A stretch of 64,000 nucleotides of DNA from Hericium rajendrae (taxonomy: Eukaryota; Basidiomycota; Agaricomycetes; Russulales; Hericiaceae). The notes beneath the pieces are model-generated. The model saw only the letters and a list, made by a program, of their open reading frames with translations, was not told the origin of the DNA and did no database searches. The DNA lies in NCBI GenBank assembly GCA_033439255.1, contig CM065890.1:1364001-1428000 (forward strand). Direction: 5' to 3'. Each line of letters opens with the position of its first letter. Positions within the stretch are counted from its first letter, which is position 1. Both the position numbers and the translations under genes were made by a program. Shown here one piece after another: positions 48,328-57,469 of the stretch.

Positions 48328-48335
48328 TACATATA
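48328..48335 (+). promoter_or_regulatory. TATA-like box of aldo/keto reductase 1
   Basis: The motif acatataag is about 110 bp upstream of the ATG at 48443. The duplicated gene has cgtataag at the equivalent place. Confidence 0.45.
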
Positions 48336-48442
48336 AGAGGCGGAACGGTTTCTGCAAGACCCTCTCCATAGATTCCCGCCACGGAATCTGTAGCTCAGAG
48401 CCAACTTTACCTCCGCATCCGCAGCCCCATACTTGAGTCTAA

Positions 48443-49922
48443 ATGTCTTCTCAAATCACGTTCACGCTGAATACTGGGGCCACGATTCCTGCTATTGGTG
48501 AGCACCAGCGCAAGTAACGTATCCATGCCAGGACCTTGATTCTTACAAGTACCGTGCGTCAACTAGCGTTCGGGACGGCCGCCGACGGCATAGGGGAGGA
48601 TAACATCAATAACTTCCATTTGAGCTTAGCTGCTTTAAAGGTGAGAGCGCTGAATCCTGTTGTCTGCGCAGCGCTGATAGAAATTCCGCCTCCAGCTTGG
48701 TTATCGACACTTGGACACGGCGTACCTTTATGGTCGTAGTGATGGGTATGGTCGTCCGTTCGTGACACTGAGCCACCATTCGATATTTAGGCACCGAACG
48801 TATAACCGGCAGGGCCGTACGGGAATCAGGCATTCCACGCAAAGATATCTTTGTCACCACGAAGCTCCCGTATGTGGTTCATCCTACGTGACATGACACG
48901 GCTTATGTTTTGTGCAGATGGCACCACCACCACAAGGTTTCCGAATCGTTTGACCAAAGTCTCAGTGCCCTCGGACTGGACTATGTGGACATGGTACGGC
49001 ACATTGCCTTTTTGCTATTTGCCCTTCTAAACTAATATTCTAGTATCTTATGCACTGGCCCCAAGCGGCGAAATTCTACCCCAGTTCGTCAGCAATAAAC
49101 GATACTGGATGCTTGCAAATTGACTTTGCGGATAGATGACGAATCTTCCCATTAGATCAGGCTGGCGACCTAGAGATAGTCGACTCTATTTCCTTCAATG
49201 AAGTATGGACCGAGATGGAAGCGGTCTACGCGAGTGGCAAAGCCAAAGCTATCGGAGTCAGCAACTTCTCCGAAAAGACGTTCGTATCCACAGATCTTGG
49301 ACGCGAGCATCGCTGAATGTGTCATTTAGACTTACTCAACTGTTTCGACTGCGAAAGTCATTCCGGCAGTCAATCAGATCGAGTACGTGTCTTCATGACA
49401 TTCTAGATTATACGACGTTACTGATGATGTCGACTAAGATTGCACCCATTGCTCGCCGAGTCTGCTCTTCTCGAGTTCTGCAAGTCTAAGGGATCCTCGT
49501 TCAGGCTTATACCCCGACTGGTATGTTGATTATACAAAACTTGGATGTCCAAGTGAGATGATTGACTGTGTGTCATGTGTCAGGCTATGCCCACGGCAGA
49601 GAGAATCCTCTGATCGTCTCGCTGGCTGAGAAATACAAAGCCACTCCCAACCAGATCATCGTCGGTTGGCATCTCGCGCGAGGCTGTCTCGTGGCTATTA
49701 GCAGCAGGCAGGCCGACAGAAACAAGGAGAATCTCGCTGTACGATGTTGTTCTCCATTTGGATTGCTTTCGATACTGACGAGCATTCCAATTCAAGCCTG
49801 TCTCTCTGGAGAAAGAGGATGTGGATAGAATCACCGCGCTGGATGAAAACAAGCGTGTCTGCAACGTCCCGAGCAAGACCGGCAAGATTTGGGGCTGGAC
49901 CTTGGAGCAGCTGGGATGGTGA
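48443..49922 (+). CDS. aldo/keto reductase 1
   Basis: NADPH-dependent carbonyl reductase of the AKR superfamily. Many short exons read: [50 protein letters not shown] (catalytic Asp and Tyr), [20 protein letters not shown] (catalytic Lys), [32 protein letters not shown] (substrate-site His), [49 protein letters not shown] and DENKRVCNVPSKTGKIWGWT ending EQLGW. All four catalytic residues are present. Two single-base losses relative to copy 2 occur near 49345 and 49492 (AAGGG against AAAGGG), so this copy is either damaged or affected by sequence errors. The end GWTLEQLGW and the WHHHH motif are usual in basidiomycete members. The substrate cannot be inferred. Confidence 0.88.
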
Positions 49923-50236
49923 AGGTGTATGTTGTGCTTCCGTGAGTCTACGGTTCCTACATCTTTCTTCTCAACAGGTGTTGCCTCGAGATATCCAGTT
50001 GCGAATACACGGAGACATTCGTACAGAAATATGTACTTACGGATGGGTTGCTTCGAATAATCTGGCATATGTTTCTACGCGTGCCGGTCCTTATTTTCGT
50101 CCGGATGTACGTCAATATTCATTTGATGAGAAGCCGCCTATTATTCCTGGCAGAGCAACTAGTCGTGATTTACTCCGTGGGCATGTGGAGCATGTAGATC
50201 TCTTAAGCAACGAGGACGGCACGTCGAGGCGCAAAG
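49923..50236 (+). other. conserved block downstream of aldo/keto reductase 1
   Basis: This 290-bp tail is shared with the region downstream of the second reductase (57470-57874). In one plus frame it reads as a hydrophobic peptide (DGLLRIIWHMFLRVPVLIFV, then MYVNIHLM), and copy 2 gives a comparable frame, but each has different indels. It may be 3' UTR, or the remnant of a small membrane-protein gene. Confidence 0.35.
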
Positions 50237-50458
50237 ATGGCATTGTCTGATGCATTGCCATATTTGCTGCCCGCGCAGGACGGCGCACAACCTCTGATCA
50301 GTGGTCACCAGACATTAAATACCACACAGGAGCCGGAGTTGCAGCAGGAGCAGGGACAAGAACAGGAGCAGGAGTCAGAGTCCAACTACAACCAAGCTCA
50401 GCACAATAACTACCAAAGTCAGCATGGAGACTTACTTGCGAGTTTTGACCAAGTGTAG
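50237..50458 (+). CDS. Gln-rich small ORF, possible gene fragment
   Basis: An ATG frame of 73 codons with the low-complexity segment EPELQQEQGQEQEQESESNY and NQAQHNNYQSQHG. It resembles, in composition and in the words NQAQ/DQAQ and YQSQ, the tail of the EF-hand protein encoded at 53.1 kb on the other strand. It may be a broken, inverted copy of that tail produced by the same duplication that copied the reductase. No more can be said. Confidence 0.25.
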   Translation: MALSDALPYLLPAQDGAQPLISGHQTLNTTQEPELQQEQGQEQEQESESNYNQAQHNNYQSQHGDLLASFDQV

Positions 50459-51468
50459 GCGTTCGAATTGCGCGCCAGTTATCCCGGACGGTCGCAATGC
50501 GTTCACGTCCCCGCCCGACGTGCTGAGAGGCATAGCTCCGGTTTCATGCAGCACGCATGTCTGCGGCATGGAATTCGGTTCCTTGGCGCCGTCGTCCGTG
50601 CATACATACGCACGTCCCGATGTCGCTGCCGCTGTTCTGAATCTTGCAGAAAGACTATCCGGTTCGTGTTTAGTTCAAGATGCTGCATGGGCGCGCTTTG
50701 GATGGGCTCTCTGCCCGCCCTGCGCGGCCACCTACGCACCGCCAGTGATCACATCAACGAGCTCCTGGAGACTAAATTGCACCTCCCATGGTATGCAGAA
50801 CATGCACTTCCGCTACCGAGGACTACGGCCGACGCTGGGCTTAACCTAGAAATTTAGGGCAATAAAGAACTCCGAGGTCAGTGTGAAATAATCTGGCTGA
50901 ACACAACTGAAAATAACAGACAGGGATATCAAAAGACCTCGCGCAGACATGCAGAAGCTGCGCGATAACTCATTGTGCTTAGTATCTTTGTTCTGTAGAA
51001 GATCAGTATAATTCGTGCATTGTTTGCATCCCCGCTGTTTGCTATACATGGATGTGCAAAGTCGCGCCTACACTTCGAAATCCTAGTATGCATGTGAGAT
51101 GGTGATGGGGCCAGATGGGCGTCGGGTGGGAACGTGTTGGCGTCGGCGGGGGCTAGCACAAATCCAAGGATCATGAGGCAGTCGAGAAGCGCGCCCCCCG
51201 ACACACCAGGGCGGGGCGGAGGGCGGGCGTGATGGGCGCGTTCTGATATCGACAAGCGCTGTAGTCGGGAGCTGTGCGTATCATTTCCAAATCGGGAAGG
51301 CCCGACGTCGGGGGGCGGGAGCGCTGGCGCTTCCATCAGCGCCGGTTAAACACGCGCGCGCCGCCTCCCGCCCTCATTGGCGCGATTGCTATCTTTGTCT
51401 TCCCTCGCTGTATATTGCGTTCTCGGGGGTCTTGTCGGCGGTTGTGTATGCGCATCAACGGACGTCGG
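50459..51468. other. mostly non-coding, contains MIP1-flank repeat
   Basis: The frame at 50468-50857 ends with a protein-like stretch (ASDHINELLETKLHLPWYAE) but has no homology that I know. The rest holds repeat copy 2 of the MIP1 3' flank. Confidence 0.35.
51012..51092 (+). repeat. direct repeat of MIP1 3' flank, copy 2
   Basis: This is the partner of 47605-47690, 3.4 kb away. Between the two lie arm A with the first reductase and the Gln-rich ORF, so the reductase block is flanked by direct copies of MIP1 downstream DNA. Confidence 0.7.
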
Positions 51469-51476
51469 TTATAAGG
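51469..51476 (+). promoter_or_regulatory. TATA box of DUF6699 gene 4
   Basis: The motif ttataagg lies about 115 bp upstream of the ATG at 51588, in the usual position, and is followed by a C-rich tract. Confidence 0.55.
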
Positions 51477-51550
51477 CGGGATGAGTCGAGGAATGGAGCA
51501 GCAACCCGCCTCCCGCCTCCGCCCCCGCCCCCGCCTCTCACCTGAATCAC

Positions 51551-51580
51551 CTTGACTCCTCTTGACTCCTCTTGACTCCT
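51551..51580 (+). repeat. (cttgactcct)x3 in the leader of DUF6699 gene 4
   Basis: Three perfect tandem 10-mers end seven bases before the start codon, so they are probably in the 5' UTR. Confidence 0.8.
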
Positions 51581-51587
51581 CTCAGAT

Positions 51588-52390
51588 ATGTCTCAATACT
51601 CCAAGAACGGCGCGCCATCCTATGTTTCGAGCCCAGCATGGTCGCTGAACAACTTGACCTCGACGTCGTCGGGCGGCTCGCAGGCGCCGTTCACCCCGCA
51701 TCTCGGCTCCGTTGACCTCCCGGCGACCCCGCGATCCAGTGCATCCGGGTCGTTGTACGCTCCGTCGACCCCGGCGCGCCGTACATGCACACGGTCCCGC
51801 TCCCCGGCTCCTGTGCGTCATGATTGTATCGCTCCATCGCATGCGCTGATCCTTGTCCAGATGCCCTGCCCACCCCGCCCAACAGTCCCCAATCCGCCAG
51901 ACAGAACCTGCAGCCCACCTCGCTGCTAGTATACGGAGCCATCAGATTCGACGTGCGGTTCCCGGCTTCCTGCCTCCAGCTCCCGGCCCAAGCCATGCAA
52001 GCGCCCGCGACATCGCCCACCGTGACACGCATCGTGTTCGCGGTGCCCGGGATCCATGTGGACCTTCGAGGCATCGAACCCGCGGGGGCTGACCGTCGCC
52101 ATGTTCTCAACGCCATCCACCAGAACCTCTCGTACATCGTCAGCGAGCGCGAGCACAAGGCGCACCACAAAGCCATGCAGCAGCTCGCCGCAGACGCAAA
52201 CCGCTCCCGCACGGCGCGCACGCCGAGCGACGGCCTGCGACGGGTCGACTACCTCGGCGCGCGCATCGCATTTCGCGGGGCTGACGTTCGGCCGGGGAAC
52301 GACGGCTCGGACATCTGCTATGTCAACGTGTGCGACCGATTAGCTCAAGAGTGCACGCGCAAGTTCAAACGCAAACTCAAGATCAAGTAA
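51588..52390 (+). CDS. DUF6699 domain protein 4
   Basis: It starts MSQYSKNGAPSYVSSPAWSL. A one-base loss near 51772-51778 (a G run one short) separates SGSLYAPSTP from PYMHTVPLPGS. An intron (gtgcgt...ccttgtccag) joins this to ALPTPPNSPQSARQNLQPTS. The domain follows: LLVYGAIRFDVRFPASCLQL, RIVFAVPGIHVDLRGIEPAG, HVLNAIHQNLSYIVSEREHK and the signature GLRRVDYLGARIAFRGADV. It ends in a basic tail (RKFKRKLKIK) absent from the other three genes. It lies in the spacer of the inverted duplication, plus strand. Function unknown; length about 250 residues. Confidence 0.82.
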
Positions 52391-53054
52391 CATAAATCCT
52401 CCACGACTCTCAACGGACTATTGACTCAACCTCGAACCATCTCCACTAACTCGACTCGACTCGGACTCAAGACAAATTGTCGCCATGGACAACTCATGGG
52501 CGCTGGCCGCCCGCGGACACTCTGCCGCCTCCACCTCTCCACCTGTAATGCATCGCAATGTTTCTCTCATGTACTGTTATATTATGTATCACTACTCGCT
52601 TTATCCTGTTGTCGCATCTCTGTTGCTTGTTTATTATATCGCTCATCTCATCGTCCTTTCCACCGCTCCGCTGCCTCTGCATAATGCCATTGCTTTCGCT
52701 CAATTTCTCGGTTGCTTTAAGAGAATGATTATGCAATTCAACATCTATTGCAGTCGAGCTTAAATCATGAGCTCTTTGATCTGCCAGGGAAAAGACCCTT
52801 CGCGGCTCTGGCGCTGCCGTTCAAAACTCATAAGTGATTTAATCTCCCAGAGGCAGAGTAGACAGAACTCAACCTTCGTACCTGAGGATCATTTGTCTGA
52901 CAAGTGATTGTATCCTGAATGATATTCAAGATGAATGATACAGTACAACTGTGGTAGCACAGCCAAATCCCAAGCAACCCCCTCAATCTGCCTATGTCCT
53001 AACAGGTATAAACACACTCTGACATCTTCATGAACGAGGGCCAGATCCGGGCGC
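52391..53054. other. intergenic, contains dispersed repeat
   Basis: This is the 3' flank shared by DUF6699 gene 4 (plus) and the EF-hand gene (minus). A frame at 52485-52763 is hydrophobic but lacks support. Confidence 0.4.
52842..52908 (-). repeat. dispersed repeat, copy 2
   Basis: This is the reverse complement of the repeat at 39015-39085. It shares gaaggttgag-(t/c)-ctgtctactc and tgcctctgggaga. It is the only other copy in the window and shows that the unit moves or has moved between loci. Confidence 0.6.
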
Positions 53055-56000
53055 TCAGTCCTCGTCCTCGTCATTGTCATACTGCGGCTGATCATCCCCG
53101 TCCTGTTCATCCTGGTCCTGTTCATCCTGGTCATCATCGTCCTGCGCCTGATCGTCATTCTGTCTTTGCTCCTGGTCATCGTCGTCGTCATCGGGCTCCT
53201 GCTGGTTCTGGCCGCTGTTATAATCATTATTGCGACTCTGGCTGTAATCCGGCTGTTCATTTTGCTGGCTTTGATAGCGGCCGCGCTGAGCTTGGTCAAA
53301 AGCGGGCTGCTGCTTCGGTTGCTGTTTCGGCTGCTGTTCCTGTGCGATGTTCCTCGTCTGGCGAGCATTATTGCTCCCAGGCTTCGCGCCGCCCTGCGCA
53401 GGCGCCTTCGCGGCACCCGCGCCGCCGTTCACGAGCGCCAGCAACAAGCTCTCGATCTTGCCCAGCCGCGTGTCGATGCCGTCCATGCGCGTCCAGACCT
53501 GCTGGATCTACGAAACGTCAGCCTGCGATTCCACCGGTTCGAGGGAAGCAGCATGCACCTTCTGGTCCACGTCGCCCTTCAGCCGCGGGTTCGCCGGCGG
53601 CGACTTTGCCACCTGTGCCTCGCCCTCCCCTTCCTCGTCTTCGTCGTCACTGTCGCCCTCAGCAGCCATGATCAACCGCTTGAACGCATTATCCGACTTC
53701 TGTGACTGTTCCCCGTGTCAAGACGACGCTCCAATGTCATAGTATATACAGCATGCGCACGCACCTCCTCGTACCACGATGCGAAGATGCCGCCGCAGAA
53801 GCACATCATCTGCGAGGTGACGCTCATGCGCTGCTGTCGCCACACGCGGATGAGCTCCGTCATGCGGCTGTTGAACGCGAACGAGATCGTCGTGACCGTC
53901 ATCAGCAGCTGCTCCACGTCCACGGACTCCTGCTCCTCGAGATCGACGTTGTGCGCGATCTGCACGGTCTCGCGCAGCTCGCGGAGCCACACATAGAGCA
54001 GCGGCATCAGCGACTGCCGGCGGCGAAGTCAGGATCGTATTTTAAATGGAATCTGTCTGATAAGGAGGACGCACCAGCTCGATGCGCGGCTGCCCGAGCG
54101 CGGAGATGAGCGCCGACGGCGCGTCGATCAGCGTCGTCTTGAGCTTGCCCAGGAGCTTCGCCTCCTCGATCTCGGAGAACTCGTAGTACAGCTTGGCGAG
54201 CTCGTCCGCGTACGGCTCGTCGTCGAGGCTCGTGTCGATGATGTCCGAGTCGTCGTCGCTCTTGACGTCGATGAGCGCGTCGAGGAAGAGCGTGACGAAG
54301 CCGATGATGCCGTCGATCGTCTCCTTGTTATCCTCGAGGACGGTGGCGCTTTGGGTCTCGATCTCCTCCCAGAGGATGTAGATTTCCTCGCGGTATCGGT
54401 CGTTGAGCTGGGACCAGCCTTGCGCCCAGCTGCGGAAGGGAGATGAACAAATACATTTGTATCTGGAGCAGGCTGCTTACAATGCGAGCCATTCGGGGGT
54501 CGACCAGTGCTGCGGGCGGCGAACCAGGAAATGGTTGACTTCGTGCACAGAGACAAATCCGCTGCTGTCCTCGTCAATGGCATCACCGATCGCGGCGTGG
54601 ACTGGAAGACAGGGATGTCGATACAAGAATCTGGTTTGAAAAATGAAATGGGAACGCACACATTACTTTGGTCAGGAGCTGGAGCGTCCACTGGTCCGGA
54701 TGGATCTGTCCAGTCTCTGCATAGTGCCTGGCAAACTTTTGACTATAATGATCGTGAATCGCTATACACATCCAGATATTCGATATGAACGTCCAGACAG
54801 AAGAGTAGAAAGTCCTCACCGTCAACGAAGAGACGGCATTTCACACTGTTTCTCCATTTCTGTCGTGGGCAATGCCTCTGAGCGAACAGCAAAACATTAG
54901 CATGAGATCACATTACCATAGCTGTGAGAATGAGCATGAGCCACAAGAACGTCTAAAGATGAAGGTGAAGAACAAACTCACAACGCCAGACTTCCTTGAT
55001 GTCTTCATCCTCAAGCAACTCGTGTGGACCTTCAGTAAGCTAAATTTCCCAGATCATCCATCGTAAGCGGGATGAGATCCTGAGAACCTCAAGACTGAAT
55101 GCACACCTGGTTCATGATCATATCCCTAGATTGCTTGACCTGTTCTTCGATCTGAATCTGCGCACCATCTACCTTCTTCGAGAATTGGGCGCTGAACACG
55201 GGGAATTAGACGAGCTCGCAATGACTGGAGAGAAATAACTTGCTAATTCTCGGAAAGCAGCGTGTCCAAGCCCTCGCGCAACGCCGCCTTCGTGCTCTGG
55301 TTGACCTTATCGCCCGTCTGTTTCGCGACTCCGCGAGCAAGGCATCGTCCTAAACCACGTTCCGCGATTAGTAAATTGATTGGGCTAAATCGGCAGTACA
55401 AGTCACTGACAAAGATAACGTTTTCTGCGCCGCCATATCTCAGCACAGTCCGGCTGGCCGCTTGCTCCTTCGCGGTGTCCTCGCCGATCGTGGCCAGAAT
55501 CTTTGCCAGCGTTCCGCCGACGTCACCCATCTGCGTGTGGATGTCCGCGACCGTCACCGCGGTGTAGGTGCGGATGAATTCGTCGATCTCGCCTCGCGAG
55601 TCGTTGAAAGTATCTGCATATCCCTGGAGTCGTTCCTTGTATTCGGCGGAGCGCAGCACACGGACTAGCGCACGTCAGCATGGCAGTAGTACGAAGGAGG
55701 GAACGTGGCACTCACAGACGCTCAGTTTAGTTTTTGTAGTACAGGCTGCGAAGCCATCAGCGTCAGCGTCACGAAGGCAAACAAGAGGGACAAGACGTAC
55801 GCGACAAAGTTTCCTGGAAAGCCTTGAGGTTAGAGAGTACGACAGAAACATGATGAATATCAAGACACACCAAAATCATCCATGCTGTCTTTGAGTTTCG
55901 ACAAGCGACCTGATAGCTCATCCTCGAATTCGTCTGTCTGTGGAACCTTGGCCAGATGCCGAACCGAGAACATCGCCAGGCTCTAATCATAAGCCCGTAG

Positions 56001-56521
56001 GTTATTTCATACATCCTGTCTACTCTCAGAACTGAGAAATATACCATTGAATGATGGATCAAGGCGATGCGATCGTCATTGGCTGTTCTTTCAGACTCTA
56101 ATTTGGTGATCGCCTTGAAAATGCCAACGGCCGCCTGTTGAGAACGAACTTATGAGCAAATGGTGACCAGTCAAGCCTCAAAGGCGCAGTATGATATACC
56201 TGAGCAGCGGGGTGGAATACAGCGACGGCCTCTGCGACAGGAATGATCTGATTGGTTGCAGTAAGAATTTTCTTTGCGAAATCCTTGGGCCTGCTATTGC
56301 CCTTGGCTAGTAGACCGATGTCAGATGCCATTACAGGTAGGGAAACGACTGCTTACCTTTGGCAGCCTTTGAGATCGTCTGTTCCGCGGCCTCAATGCTA
56401 CGTGCAGCGGCAGCTATATGACGATCTGCGGGACCAGCTCAACATCGTAACACGCGATCGATGTAGATAACCATTGACGTACCGATGCCGGTGCGAGCGT
56501 CAGGAGTGTTTTCGGACATGG
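53055..56521 (-). CDS. EF-hand protein with N-terminal helical region and acidic tail
   Basis: A calcium-binding type protein built of about a dozen short exons. It starts MSENTPDARTGIG at 56521. The N-terminal helical part includes RSIEAAEQTISKAAKG, FAKKILTATNQIIPVAEAVA, YKERLQGYADTFNDSRGEID and GAQIQIEEQVKQSRDMIMNQ. An EF-hand loop follows (DEDSSGFVSVHEVNHFL, Ca ligands D-x-D-S-S-G-F-V-x3-E). Then come STPEWLAFWAQGWSQLNDRY, a helical domain to PRIEL, SLMPLLYVWLRELRETVQIA and WYEE. A 51-nt intron removes an in-frame TAG before IQQVWTRMDGIDTRLGKIES, a predicted coiled coil. The tail is Gln/Asn-rich, then Asp/Glu-rich to the stop at 53055. A G is missing before the EF-hand exon near 54597, and one junction near 54830 is not resolved. 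Such proteins are common in Agaricomycetes. Their role is unknown. Confidence 0.75.
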
Positions 56522-57469
56522 CTTCCTACAAAGGTTTGCTGAAGGAAATCTGGGAGAAAAGTATAGCGATGGAAAATTCAGGACAGGAAGGTCTGCCATC
56601 GTTTTATACAGCGCCAACGTGGGCGCTGGGAAGGTCTCAGGACGTTTGAATAGTCCCACAGGATGCTCTTTGTCTGATTTCTTGACGATCTCGAACGCGG
56701 CACGGCGCTAATCTTCAATTTAGACCTCGTGTCTGGATGTTGATGGAGGCACAGTTGTCTGATTCGCGCGCTAGGTTACCGATCGACGAGCTGACGATAG
56801 GCATCGGTGATCGACCGAAGCCACTTGGAGGCGTCAACAGTCTCGCCGGTGCCTCGATGTCGTCTTGGTTCGAACTCCCTCACCGAGAGTCGCTGGCCTC
56901 TGCAGAACAAGATCCCAACATGATCACAGTGCGAGTTAGCGATGAAATAATCATTGCTTGACAGACATCCATTAAGGACCGACTCCTGAAGTGGAGGCTG
57001 ATTGTTTCCTTCAAAAAAATAACGAGTTGAATCTCTGAGGTGCTTGATCAGACAAACTGACAGGAAAGAAGAACGAAAAAAGCGCCTTATAGCGCCCTAC
57101 ATACAGCGTTGGCAGAGCGGCGATCTGTCATTCTAAATCCAATAGGTCCAGAAAGTTCGCCGCCCAAAGCTCAGTTTCGTAAACATGCATCTCTGTGAGT
57201 CGAGACATAGGAAAAGCTGTATAAGACGCACTAGATAAATAAAGGGACGTGACATCGTTTGAGGTGCGATGGAGGTGCGAAGAGGTATCCTAGGCCTGGA
57301 AACTCATGGCATTTGCGGCTTAGCGTGCGCGTCCTCGCGGCCAGAGTATCCGTCGTGTCGTGTAACAGATCACGACGAGTTACACATGCCCTTCGCCCCG
57401 CCGGCGCTACTGTGATGTGTCGGGAGGCGCGCTTCTCGGCTACCTCATGACCCATTGTGCTAGTGTCAA
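56522..57469. other. intergenic, short unassigned frames
   Basis: A plus frame at 56737-56961 (no clear ATG context) reads protein-like, as in LTIGIGDRPKPLGGVNSLAG, but has no splice partners. A minus frame at 57231-57560 runs into arm B. I assign neither. Confidence 0.35.

Larger units (their letters stand above)
47985..50215 (+). repeat. inverted duplication, arm A
   Basis: This arm matches the reverse complement of 57470-59870 through the whole aldo/keto reductase gene, about 450 bp upstream (shared blocks cgatcgacgcgcgtcg/cgacgcgcgtcg, cgtgtct, gataatcgactaatcatacag) and about 290 bp downstream (acgcgtg-cggtcc, cctattattcctgg). Similarity is roughly 75-85 percent with many small indels. 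Confidence 0.75.
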
